DNA of 64,000 bases, from contig NZ_PJCH01000001.1 in assembly GCF_002943565.1 (NCBI RefSeq), positions 124,001 to 188,000 on the forward strand. Direction: 5' to 3'. Origin of the DNA: Hyphococcus luteus. GTDB taxonomy: Bacteria > Pseudomonadota > Alphaproteobacteria > Caulobacterales > Parvularculaceae. Position numbers and translations under genes: made by a program. Shown piece after piece: positions 27,603-35,987 of the stretch (positions are counted from its first letter, which is position 1; each line of letters starts with the position of its first letter). Below the pieces are notes generated by a model. The model was not told the DNA's origin and did not search any database. It saw only the letters and a program-made list of their open reading frames with translations.

Positions 27603-27614
27603 CTAACATGCTAA
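27603..27614. promoter_or_regulatory. operator h (CTAACATGCTAA) ahead of gntR, likely autoregulatory
   Basis: This site matches 10 of 12 positions. It sits 42 bp before the preferred gntR start. An upstream TTG and an ATG lying inside the operator could in principle start a longer protein, but the site's place in the operator series argues that the coding region begins downstream of it. Confidence 0.65.
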
Positions 27615-27655
27615 CGTCTCCGGAATCTAAAAAACAGCAGCAGCAAGAGACAAAA

Positions 27656-28348
27656 ATGGTCGCTTCGCCACGGCGGATTCAACCCGGCAATTCCGAACTG
27701 TCCAAAACGGAGCGTGTCTATCAAAACCTACGCCGCAGAATACGCGAATTGGAGCTTCCTCCCGGATCGCGCCTTCAAAAAAATGAAATTGCGGACGAAC
27801 TCGGCGTTTCGCGGGCGCCGGTGAATGAAGCCATTGCGAAATTATCGGAAGAAGGCCTCATCGATGTTTTTCCGCAAAGCGGCAGTTTCGTGGCCCCGAT
27901 TCGTCCTGAGGACATCCGGGAGAGCATGCTCATCCGCACCGGGCTGGAAGTGGAGGCCGTTCGCAGAATCACCATGATGCCGGACACGTCGGATCTGCTG
28001 AACAGGCTTGATGCGAACCTCGCCCAACAAACCCAGGCGCTGGAAAAAAACGACATCGCCTGGCTCGACACCCTCGATGAAGAATTCCACAACACGCTGT
28101 ATTCCGTGCTGAACGCGCCCAAAGTGCACCGCCTTTTGGACACATGCCGCGCGCTGCTGGACAGGCCCCGTTTCAAAACGCTTTGGGAAGCCGGACGGCC
28201 TTTTGCAACGCTGAAGGAACACCAGCGCATCGTAGACGCCATCAGAACCGGAGACCCGGAATACGCAGGACAAGCCATGCGGCTTCACCTGCGCATGGTG
28301 GCCAAATCGGTTGAGGGCGACCTGCCGAATTTGAGCGAAGCCGGCTAG
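27656..28348 (+). CDS. GntR-family transcriptional regulator, FCD (FadR-type) subfamily
   Basis: The preferred start is the ATG at 27656, giving 230 residues. The N-terminal winged helix-turn-helix is GntR type: ERVYQNLRRRIRELELPPGSRL, then KNEIADELGVSRAPVNEAI as recognition helix and a wing with VFPQSGSFVAPI. The C-terminal all-helical FCD domain binds a metal and a small acid, with candidate ligands in DEEFHNTLY, LKEHQRI and MRLHLRM. It is the only regulator in the island and lies centrally. Ten copies of a palindrome, one ahead of its own gene, are the natural binding sites. Ligand-relieved repression by a sugar acid or keto-acid is the likely mode (inference). Confidence 0.88.
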   Translation: MVASPRRIQPGNSELSKTERVYQNLRRRIRELELPPGSRLQKNEIADELGVSRAPVNEAIAKLSEEGLIDVFPQSGSFVAPIRPEDIRESMLIRTGLEVEAVRRITMMPDTSDLLNRLDANLAQQTQALEKNDIAWLDTLDEEFHNTLYSVLNAPKVHRLLDTCRALLDRPRFKTLWEAGRPFATLKEHQRIVDAIRTGDPEYAGQAMRLHLRMVAKSVEGDLPNLSEAG

Positions 28349-28404
28349 CCTGCTCCTCTTAACAGCCTCATGACAGGGAGACGATGGAGCTAGCGCAAAA
28401 GCGC

Positions 28405-30558
28405 CTACTCCCCGTCCGCTTTCAGACCTTCACGGGCGGCGCGCGCCTGCTCGCCGACATAGGCCCTGATCGCCTCGACCTCGCCCAAGCCCAGCTTGTC
28501 GTGGAAGCCGACCATGCCCTTCGAACTCAAGGCGCCATCCAGCACAATCGCTTTCCATGCGTCGGGCTCTGTCAACGCCGCAGACCTGCGCAGATCCGGG
28601 ATGACGCCGGCTGACCAGGCCGAACCTCCATGGCAACGCATGCAATGGCCCGCATATAAGCCCATCCCCTGCATGAGCTGAGACTCCGGCGCCTCTTCCG
28701 CAGGCGGATTAAGCGGTAAAACTGGCGGCGTGTAATCCGGAAGCGCGGCCGATCCGCCGAGTTTGAACACCAACAGGCGTCCATTGGGACGAACATGAGG
28801 ATTTTGCACATAAGGAGAGAAAATGCCGACTACTCCGCCAAATCCTGCGAGCACGGCGACATATTGCTGTCCGTCTATCTCATAGCTCGCCGCTGCTGCA
28901 ACCGGGCCGCTCTGCGCGTCAAAACTCCAGATTTTTTCGCCATCACTCGCCTTATAAGCTGAAAATTGACCGCTTGGCTCGCCTTGGAAGAGCAGATTTC
29001 CCCCGGTCGCAAGAATCCCGCCATAGCCGACGCCCTCATGCTGCACGCGCCACACGGCCTTCTGTTTGACAGGGTCGAAAGCGGTGATCGCCGCGCTGAC
29101 CGTTTTTATAGATTGTCGATACTCGTCAATGCTGGCCGGGCCGGCATTCGTCGGTGACGCATTCCCCAAATTCCACTCGCCTGCATGGAACCGAAAATTC
29201 ACTTCATCTTGATAGCCGAACATGTGGTCCTGCGTTGGGATATAAACCAACTCAGTATCCGGACTATACGCCATTGGATGCCAGCTATGCGCCCCATAAG
29301 CTCCCGGACGCGCGACAAAATTCTTGTCGTTATTGGCTGACCATCGCGCCCCTTTAATCACGACAGGACGACCGGTTTCGTTATCGACGCCTTCAGCCCA
29401 GTTCACAGAAACAAATGGCTGCGGCAGCGTCGCTAGCTCGCCATTCGTCCGGTCAAGCACATAGAAAAACCCGTTTTTGGGCGCCTGCATCGCAACCTTG
29501 CGGGTCTTGCCGTCGATCACAAGCTCCGCAAGAATGATCGGCTGGGTCGCCGTAAAATCCCATGACTCCGCGGGTGTTTCCTGGTAGTGCCATTTGTAGG
29601 CGCCGGTATCCGCATCCAATGCGACGATGGACGACAAAAACAGATTGTCGCCTTTACCGTCAGAACGAACGCGATAATTCCAGGGGCTTCCATTTCCGAC
29701 GCCGATCAACACCTGGTCGAAATCTTTGTCATAGACAATGGCGTCCCACACCGTGCCGCCGCCGCCATACTCATACCACTTGCCGAACCATGTCGCAGAC
29801 GCCACATCCTTCATGACTGCGTCTGACGCCTCGCCGTCGGGCCCTGCAGAAGGATCGCCGGGCACGGTATAAAAACGCCACTCCTTTTCACCTGTCTTGA
29901 TGTTATAGGCCGTCACATACCCGCGGACGCCGTATTCAGCGCCGCCATTGCCGATAATGACCTTGTCTTTGACAATCCGGGGGGCGCCCGTAATCGTGTA
30001 TGGGGTTTCGGGATCGAATGTCGCCGTCGTCCAGACCACTGCGCCGGTCCTCGCATCAAGCGCGATAAGCCGTCCATCTAAAGCGCCGACAAACACCTTG
30101 CCGTCAGCAACCGCAACCCCGCGATTTCCGACGTCACAGCAGGCGTCGTAGCCTTTCTCTCCAGCAACTTCCGGGTCAAAAAACCATAATTGATCTCCTG
30201 TTTTTCCGTCGAACGCATACACTTTCGACCACGCGGTCGAGACGTAAATGACGCCGTCAACAACAACAGGATTCGCCTCCTGCCCGCGGAACGTGTCGAG
30301 ATCGGCGTACCAGGCAAGACCAAGCTGACCGATATTGTCTTCGCTGATCTGATCCAAAGGACTGTAGAAGGCTTCACGATATGAACCGCCCACGACGGAC
30401 CATTCTCCCGAAGCGGCGGTTTCCTTGGCCGCACGCCCACAGGAAGCAACGCCAGCCGACGCTGCGAGCAAAACGCCCGCCAACATTAACCTTGCCGCCC
30501 TATGAAACGTTTTCACGCCCGGCTCGCCTTGCTTTCTAAACAAAATGCTTGTCGCCAT
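28405..30558 (-). CDS. PQQ-dependent quinohemoprotein alcohol dehydrogenase
   Basis: The 717-residue protein has an N-terminal export signal ending in a lipobox-like GVASC, so it may be a periplasmic lipoprotein. An eight-bladed PQQ propeller with the vicinal-cysteine motif DACCDVGNRG follows. The C-terminal cytochrome c domain has a haem site CMRCH near residue 638. The family oxidises alcohols or aldehydes in the periplasm and passes electrons through haem c to the respiratory chain. It is the last gene of the unit DUF4185, acyl-CoA ligase, PQQ dehydrogenase. No PQQ synthesis genes are in the window, so the cofactor must come from elsewhere. Confidence 0.87.
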   Translation of the reverse strand: MATSILFRKQGEPGVKTFHRAARLMLAGVLLAASAGVASCGRAAKETAASGEWSVVGGSYREAFYSPLDQISEDNIGQLGLAWYADLDTFRGQEANPVVVDGVIYVSTAWSKVYAFDGKTGDQLWFFDPEVAGEKGYDACCDVGNRGVAVADGKVFVGALDGRLIALDARTGAVVWTTATFDPETPYTITGAPRIVKDKVIIGNGGAEYGVRGYVTAYNIKTGEKEWRFYTVPGDPSAGPDGEASDAVMKDVASATWFGKWYEYGGGGTVWDAIVYDKDFDQVLIGVGNGSPWNYRVRSDGKGDNLFLSSIVALDADTGAYKWHYQETPAESWDFTATQPIILAELVIDGKTRKVAMQAPKNGFFYVLDRTNGELATLPQPFVSVNWAEGVDNETGRPVVIKGARWSANNDKNFVARPGAYGAHSWHPMAYSPDTELVYIPTQDHMFGYQDEVNFRFHAGEWNLGNASPTNAGPASIDEYRQSIKTVSAAITAFDPVKQKAVWRVQHEGVGYGGILATGGNLLFQGEPSGQFSAYKASDGEKIWSFDAQSGPVAAAASYEIDGQQYVAVLAGFGGVVGIFSPYVQNPHVRPNGRLLVFKLGGSAALPDYTPPVLPLNPPAEEAPESQLMQGMGLYAGHCMRCHGGSAWSAGVIPDLRRSAALTEPDAWKAIVLDGALSSKGMVGFHDKLGLGEVEAIRAYVGEQARAAREGLKADGE

Positions 30559-30651
30559 TGTCTAACGCCCTCTTCCTTCATGATTGTCGCGCGCGTGTTC
30601 GCGGAGACGCACAGATTCAACGCAAAGAAGGGAGGCTCTCCCTTCGCGCGA

Positions 30652-32358
30652 TCACGCCGTCTTGGATACATTTAAATTCAGCTCCCGGACCATCGCGTTG
30701 CGAATTTCAAACTTCTGCACTTTCCCGGTGACCGTCGTCGGGAATTCCTCAACAAACCGGATATAACGCGGCACTTTATGCCGTGTGATTCTGCCATCGC
30801 AGAATTCGCGCACGTCTTCCTCGCTGAGCGCGGAGCCAGCCTTCACCCTGATCCAGGCGCAAAGTTCTTCCCCGTATTTTTCGTCAGGCACGCCGACCAC
30901 CTGCACATCTGCGACATTCGGGTGCTGGAAAAGAAACTCTTCGATTTCCCGCGGATACAAATTCTCGCCGCCCCGAATCACCATGTCTTTCAGGCGGCCG
31001 ACGACATTTCCGTAACCGTCTGCATCGATGACGCCGAGGTCGCCGGTATGCATCCAGCCGCCGGCGTCAATCGCTTCCGCTGTGCGCTCGTCGTCCCCCC
31101 AATAACCAAGCATCACGGAATATCCGCGCGTGCAGATTTCTCCTGGCGTTCCGCGCGGCGCAGTTTCTCCATTTTCCTCGACAATTTTGACTTCGAGATG
31201 CGGGTGAACCGTTCCGATCGTCGAAACGCGACGCTCGATGGGATCGTCGGGCATGCTTTGAAAGCTGACGGGACTGGTTTCCGTCATGCCATAGGCAATC
31301 GTAATGTCCTTGATGTTCATCTGTTCGATGACTTGTTTCATCACCTCGATCGGACATGGCGAACCGGCCATGCAGCCGGTGCGCAAGGACGCCAGGTCGT
31401 GATTCGAAAAGGCGGGGTGCTCCAGCATGGCGATGAACATCGTCGGAACCCCAAAAAGGCCGGTGCACTGTTCGGCCTCAACCGTTTCCAGAGCGGCTTG
31501 CGGATTAAAAATCTCGCTCGGATAAACCATCGTCGCGCCATGCGTAAGACAACCGAGATTGCCCATCACCATGCCGAAGCAATGGTAAAGCGGCACCGGA
31601 AGACACAGCCGGTCGCCTTGGCGAAGACCCAGGCGCCGCCCCACAAAGTAGCCGTTGTTCAAAATATTGCGGTGCGACAGCGTCGCGCCTTTGGGATGAC
31701 CGGTCGTACCGCTTGTGAACTGAATGTTTATTGGGTCTTCCGGCTTCAACGAAGATCCAGCGCTTTTCACTTTGGCGATGAGAGAATCGTTGTCCAGACG
31801 CAGCAGCGTGTCGAACTGGATCCAGCCTTTCCTGTTTTCACCGCCGATTTTTAAAAGATATTGGAGGGCGGGAAAGGTTTCACTGCGCAGGCCGCCGGGC
31901 TCGCTTTCCGCAATCTGGGGCTCTAGCGCCTCCATCATCGCCACATAGTTGCTGGAGCGAAAACGCTCCGCAGCGACAAGCGCCTTTATCCCGACCTTGT
32001 TGAGGGTATAGGCGAGTTCGGAAGACCTGTAGGCTGGATTTATCGTAACGAGGATAAGCCCCAGCTTCGCCGCGGCGAACTGCGTGAGCGCCCATTCCGC
32101 ACAATTGGGCGACCAGATTCCGATCCGGTCCCCGGCGCGCAAACCAAGCCCATAAAACCCGGCGGCGAGCGCCTCTGCGCGATCGTTGAGCTCCTTGTAC
32201 CGCCACCGCAAATTCTGATGAGCGCTGATAATGGCGTATTCGTCCGGCCATTTGCGCGCCGCTTCGTCCAGCGCGTCGCCTATTGTCATTTCCAGCAGCG
32301 GAGGCTCCTTGGCCCCGACGACATGGCTTTTTTCCTGCACGACCATAACTGCTCTCAA
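30652..32358 (-). CDS. AMP-binding acyl-CoA synthetase (medium-chain/ACSF2-like)
   Basis: The 568-residue ANL-family ligase has the phosphate loop [23 protein letters not shown], the adenine motif [20 protein letters not shown], and the catalytic lysine region [12 protein letters not shown]. It activates a carboxylic acid as the acyl-AMP and then the CoA thioester; the pattern fits medium-chain or branched acids rather than acetate. It lies between the secreted DUF4185 protein and the PQQ dehydrogenase on the same strand, which would fit oxidation of an alcohol to an acid followed by CoA activation. The substrate is unknown. Confidence 0.83.
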   Translation of the reverse strand: MRAVMVVQEKSHVVGAKEPPLLEMTIGDALDEAARKWPDEYAIISAHQNLRWRYKELNDRAEALAAGFYGLGLRAGDRIGIWSPNCAEWALTQFAAAKLGLILVTINPAYRSSELAYTLNKVGIKALVAAERFRSSNYVAMMEALEPQIAESEPGGLRSETFPALQYLLKIGGENRKGWIQFDTLLRLDNDSLIAKVKSAGSSLKPEDPINIQFTSGTTGHPKGATLSHRNILNNGYFVGRRLGLRQGDRLCLPVPLYHCFGMVMGNLGCLTHGATMVYPSEIFNPQAALETVEAEQCTGLFGVPTMFIAMLEHPAFSNHDLASLRTGCMAGSPCPIEVMKQVIEQMNIKDITIAYGMTETSPVSFQSMPDDPIERRVSTIGTVHPHLEVKIVEENGETAPRGTPGEICTRGYSVMLGYWGDDERTAEAIDAGGWMHTGDLGVIDADGYGNVVGRLKDMVIRGGENLYPREIEEFLFQHPNVADVQVVGVPDEKYGEELCAWIRVKAGSALSEEDVREFCDGRITRHKVPRYIRFVEEFPTTVTGKVQKFEIRNAMVRELNLNVSKTA

Positions 32359-32483
32359 TTCCGGCGCTTTCGCCGCTCTCCAGGCGCGCCGGCATAAGGG
32401 CTTCCGGCGCGCGCCTGCTTTGATCCATCAGGACTCCTGCGGGACGCTGATTTCGGCGCCCGCAAAAGCCGCACGCCGCAAGC

Positions 32484-34166
32484 TTAGTTCGCCTCAATAC
32501 GCGTGCGGAACAGCACCGTGTGATAGGGAATCCAGGTTGAGACGTTCCAGATCAGGTCCACATCGTCGCCGACCTCGTCAATCCACGGCTCAATGATGTT
32601 CGGACCGTAGAGCAAACCGTAATCGACATTCTCGTTGAGATTTGGATGATCATAGCCCCGCGCACAGCTTCCCGAACAATCAGGGTGATAGAGAATGCCG
32701 CCGGATGCATATTCGCCGGTCGGCGGGCTGGCCTCGGGATCGCCCGGATAAAAGACGTCTTCCGGCGGCGACCACGGCCCCCAGGGATCGTCGGCGGTTC
32801 TCATCCGGATCGCGCCATTTCCAATATCGACGTCACCGCACTGGCTTGCGCCGATAAACAGCTCCACCACGCCGCATGTCTGAAAGACCTGCACCGGGAA
32901 GGTGGACAGACTGCCGCCATAAAACATCACCCACTTGTTCAGATGTTCGACCCACACGACGCTCATTTGACCGACAATATCGTGCTGCTCGTCCTGAAAC
33001 CCGGACGTGGTCGAATCGAGATCAAGCGGAACCGCATCCGCCTCCGACGTGCTGAATGTCGGCACGCCGCCGGAAAAGCCGGTGAAATAATGCACCGTCC
33101 AGCTGAAATTCGCGCCTGTCGGCATGTCTGCATAGGCGAAGTAGAGGCTCGCCGGCCGGCCGTTTGCGGCAACGCCGGCGAAATTCGTTCTGCCGAACAA
33201 GAACACGCGCCGATAGGAACCGGAAGAGCCGGCGACATTATAGTCCTGATTTGCCCCCCCGGCGCCGTTGGACGGCCGGAAATCCTGCACGGTCGCCGCC
33301 GTGACGTTCATGAACTTGTTGGTGACCCACTTTTTGCTGTTCGTGTAAAAACGGTCGTCTGTCGTGCTTCGAACGCCCACGCGCAGCGTAAAGCCGCTGG
33401 AGAGGATGCGGCCGGCGTCGGCCGTGCTGTACATCGTGCTTGTCTGATCCGAACAGAATCCGGAACCGGCAATCGGCCAGCCGAAGGCGTTTCTCATCGT
33501 GTCGTTCAGGCAACCGAACGTGCCGTCCACGCAAATGCCGGTAAATCCCTGCTCATCATCGTATTCTTCTCCCCAGAAAGCGAGACCGCCGTCGCACGTC
33601 ATGTCGGCGCCGTTGCTCGTGCAGTTCGAGTTGGTCAAACAACCCTGAGGCTTGGAATGCAGAAAAATCGCGTATTCGTCGGTCCCGTTGCTCCACCCGG
33701 TCGACGGCGTTTTGAAGGCGTCGAGCCAGTGATTGTCGATATTCAACGCCTTCGCCTTGGCCGAGCTTGAATGTTGCGCCAACAAGACAGTAGGCAGATT
33801 GGTCGGCGAGATCAGAGAAGAATCGCTCCATGAGCTGAGATCGATCGAACCGAACGCATCGTCATAGGTGTAAGCCGTCTGCCCGGAAAGCGGATGATAG
33901 TCGGGGTCGATCGGATCTCCGCTTTCGGTTTCATGAGTGTCGCCCAAAAGCACCTTCAACTCGCCGTCATGCACATATGTCCAGCCGAGATCCGTGCCCG
34001 AAAAAGCGATTGTAATCGGCGATATGTTGGCCGGATCGAGATTATCCGGGCTGGCGAACGGGCCGAGAATCGTCGTGCTCCCGGCGCTGGGGTCTGCGGC
34101 CGCCGGCGCGCTGGCGGCCATGATCGCCGACAGGCCCGCAACGCATAAATGACTAAGCTTGTTCAT
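32484..34166 (-). CDS. secreted DUF4185-containing protein
   Basis: The 560-residue protein has a Sec signal peptide (cleavage about residue 24, after PAAA). The mature part has DUF4185-like features of a five-bladed propeller: GTDLGWTYVHDGELKVLLGDT near the start, FGRTNF, WVEHLNKWVMFYGG, WGPWSPPEDVF, and YGLLYGPNIIEPW near the end. Several cysteines in the middle suggest disulfides and an extracytoplasmic location. DUF4185 proteins resemble polysaccharide-active propeller enzymes, but no activity is established that I can rely on. Two operators sit 117 and 180 bp upstream, the only closely spaced pair before a single gene. Confidence 0.72.
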   Translation of the reverse strand: MNKLSHLCVAGLSAIMAASAPAAADPSAGSTTILGPFASPDNLDPANISPITIAFSGTDLGWTYVHDGELKVLLGDTHETESGDPIDPDYHPLSGQTAYTYDDAFGSIDLSSWSDSSLISPTNLPTVLLAQHSSSAKAKALNIDNHWLDAFKTPSTGWSNGTDEYAIFLHSKPQGCLTNSNCTSNGADMTCDGGLAFWGEEYDDEQGFTGICVDGTFGCLNDTMRNAFGWPIAGSGFCSDQTSTMYSTADAGRILSSGFTLRVGVRSTTDDRFYTNSKKWVTNKFMNVTAATVQDFRPSNGAGGANQDYNVAGSSGSYRRVFLFGRTNFAGVAANGRPASLYFAYADMPTGANFSWTVHYFTGFSGGVPTFSTSEADAVPLDLDSTTSGFQDEQHDIVGQMSVVWVEHLNKWVMFYGGSLSTFPVQVFQTCGVVELFIGASQCGDVDIGNGAIRMRTADDPWGPWSPPEDVFYPGDPEASPPTGEYASGGILYHPDCSGSCARGYDHPNLNENVDYGLLYGPNIIEPWIDEVGDDVDLIWNVSTWIPYHTVLFRTRIEAN

Positions 34167-34282
34167 CCGATTTCCTCCTCCTTGCGTGCTCGTTAGGGGA
34201 GGCTGCGCGCTGACTATGCGCGCTGCGCCTATGAGACATTGCCGCCCGCGAGCATCCTATTGGGTGCCTACCGGAAGGCTAT

Positions 34283-34294
34283 CTAACATGTTAG
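34283..34294. promoter_or_regulatory. operator i, perfect palindrome CTAACATGTTAG
   Basis: This is the only copy matching the island consensus at all 12 positions. It lies 117 bp upstream of the DUF4185 start, in an AT-rich stretch, and is 63 bp centre-to-centre from operator j. Confidence 0.75.
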
Positions 34295-34345
34295 TAAGTG
34301 GTTTTCTAGGGATTTTTGTTATCTTTATGCTTTTTTGTTCCATTT

Positions 34346-34357
34346 CTAACATGTCAA
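34346..34357. promoter_or_regulatory. operator j (CTAACATGTCAA) ahead of the DUF4185 operon
   Basis: This site matches 10 of 12 positions and is identical to operator c. It is 63 bp (about six helical turns) from operator i, so both face the same side of the DNA. Confidence 0.68.
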
Positions 34358-34439
34358 AAATGTCCAACACAGCGAGAACCCCGCGGCGCGGCCGCTCTTG
34401 AGCCAATCAGAAGGCATATCGCTAAGGCAGAAGAACTCA

Positions 34440-34720
34440 TCGATCCTATCTACAAGGACGGCCGGCGATCCGCTTGAGGACTAAGTCAGCCGGGCGAGCG
34501 GATCGACACTGTTGATGTTTGTGGTTTCGATGAGCATACAAGCAAAGACCGCGGCGCGGCGGTCGTTCTCGGCGTCCATGAGGAGGTCGTTTGCGGCCGA
34601 GCGCGATAGCCCACATGGTTCGCTCAGCGACATTACTATCGATCTCAAGAAAGTTGTGCTCGTGATACGGGCCCAGTCGTTTGATGCCAGCGAGCGACTG
34701 TAGGCCGAAAGCAAGATGGG
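34440..34720 (-). pseudogene. remnant of an IS66-family transposase (TnpC C terminus)
   Basis: Translated on the minus strand, the fragment reads LEIDSNVAERTMWAIALGRK. After a -1 frame change it reads RRAAVFACMLIETTNINSVD, followed by LARLT and a stop. A further shift gives VLKRIAGRP. These match the order of the conserved C-terminal blocks of IS66 transposases (IDNNxAERA, ALGRKN, LIETAKLN, DVDP, DVLxRI). At least two frameshifts and the loss of everything upstream make it dead. No terminal inverted repeats are evident. It sits at the right edge of the catabolic island. Confidence 0.75.
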
Positions 34721-35219
34721 ATAGTTGACGGCGTTGTCTGTAAGGGATGATTTTCAGCTCATCGTGGCCTAGTGAGGCGGCAAAGATGAGGCGGCGCTCC
34801 GGCAGCGGGGGCGGGTGAACAGCATATCATAACTATTCGCCGGGCGGCACGAACGCGCATTCGGACAGTTCACAGTCAGCACCGCGCCGACCAGGCGCAA
34901 TTGGACGACGGACCGCCCGCCCTTTATTCAAGATGCAGCAGCCCCCTTCAATAGCCCCGGCCGATCTGGCGGCTGCAAAGTGAAAATCCGCTTTTGAATT
35001 TAAGGGGGCTAGATTTTGCGGCTTCCCTCACGGCATGCCGAACAAACGGTGCTGAATAAGTCGTCCGAATTCGCGTTCAGGGACTTTTTACAGAATTCCG
35101 ATTTTCATTCGTCTACAGATAAACAATTTTAGCACAATCGAAGACGTTTGCCATGAGACCGGCGGGGCACTGGCCTTCGCGACAGAAGTTCAATATGCCG
35201 GCTCTTTTCCGTGACTGAC
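34721..35219. other. gene-poor stretch, possible further insertion-sequence debris
   Basis: No gene is recognised on either strand. The part next to the IS66 remnant may be more eroded transposon sequence (minus-strand RRLIFAASLGHDELKIIPY), but it is too short to assign. The stretch near 34920-35150 shows nothing identifiable. Confidence 0.4.
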
Positions 35220-35295
35220 TGGTGGGCGGTGACGGGTTCGAACCGCCGACCCTCTCGGTGTAAACGAGATGCTCTACCAGCTGAGCTAACCGCCC
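35220..35295 (-). tRNA. tRNA-Val (anticodon TAC)
   Basis: The minus strand folds as a full cloverleaf of 76 nt including an encoded CCA: acceptor GGGCGGT/ACCGCCC, D-arm TAGCTCAGCTGGTAGAGC, anticodon loop TTTACAC with TAC at 34-36, and T-arm GGTTCGAACC. It is located next to the island's right edge and the IS66 remnant. Confidence 0.95.
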
Positions 35296-35398
35296 TTTTC
35301 GCGCCGCAGCGCAAGGCCCCGCATCGGGGCCGCATCTCCTAGCGCGGGGGCCGTCCGGGATCAATGCAGAAAGACCGCCGAAAAAGCCCCCCAAAAAG

Positions 35399-35430
35399 AA
35401 AACGCCGGCGGAAAGCCCCGCCGGCGTTTT
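35399..35430 (-). terminator. rho-independent terminator of hupB
   Basis: A 13-bp perfect stem (AAAACGCCGGCGG with its complement) with a 6-nt loop lies 21 bp after the hupB stop. It is followed on the minus strand by CTTTTTGG. Confidence 0.85.
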
Positions 35431-35451
35431 CTTGAAGGCTGTTTTCCCGCC

Positions 35452-35724
35452 CTAGTTAAGAGCGTCTTTCAGGCCCTTGCCGGCGGAGAATTTCGGCTGC
35501 GTCGAGGCCGGGATCTGGATCGTCTCGCCGGTGCGCGGATTGCGGCCCTCGCGGGCCTTGCGCTTGGCTGCGGAGAAGGTGCCGAAGCCTACAAGGCGCA
35601 CATCGTCGCCGGCTTTCAGCGCGTTGGTGATGGCGTCGAAGACGGCGTCCACGGCCTTCGCCGCTTCTGATTTGCTCATGTCGGACATGTCGGCGACACG
35701 ATCGATAAATTCGTTTTTGTTCAT
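35452..35724 (-). CDS. hupB: DNA-binding protein HU
   Basis: The 90-residue HU/IHF-family protein starts MNKNEFIDRVAD and has GFGTFSAAKRKAREGRNPRTGE followed by IQIPASTQPKFSAGKGLKDALN, i.e. the beta-arm with the intercalating Pro in RNPRTG. It is a nucleoid-packing dimer. It lies downstream of lon in the tig-clpP-clpX-lon-hup order that is common in proteobacteria, and has its own terminator. The start is preceded by GGAGGAAT, a strong ribosome-binding site. Confidence 0.95.
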   Translation of the reverse strand: MNKNEFIDRVADMSDMSKSEAAKAVDAVFDAITNALKAGDDVRLVGFGTFSAAKRKAREGRNPRTGETIQIPASTQPKFSAGKGLKDALN

Positions 35725-35932
35725 TCCTCCGGCCTTTCATTGTTTCGGGAAGTGAAAAAGCGACCTGACGCGGATTTTACGGCGGGGCCGGAGGCCAAAG
35801 CCAAGGAAAAATGGCGTAAAATAAGGGTTTCCTTTCCCCATACCATCTAAGCCGCTGTTTCTTTTGAGCTATTTTTTGAAGAAATTTTCTTTCGCAAATG
35901 CGGAAAACGGCGGAATTTCGGGGTTTTTCACG

Positions 35933-35959
35933 AAAAAGCCGCCCCCTTTCGGGGGCGGC
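35933..35959 (-). terminator. rho-independent terminator of lon
   Basis: The stem GCCGCCCCC with its complement around a TTTC tetraloop is followed on the minus strand by CTTTTTCG. It is 29 bp after the lon stop. Confidence 0.85.
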
Positions 35960-35987
35960 CGATTCGTTTTGGACCTGCAAGAAGGGC

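Noticed and set aside
34159-34401. An 80-codon plus-strand open frame across operators i and j
   Set aside because: It covers the control region of the DUF4185 operon and has no family features.
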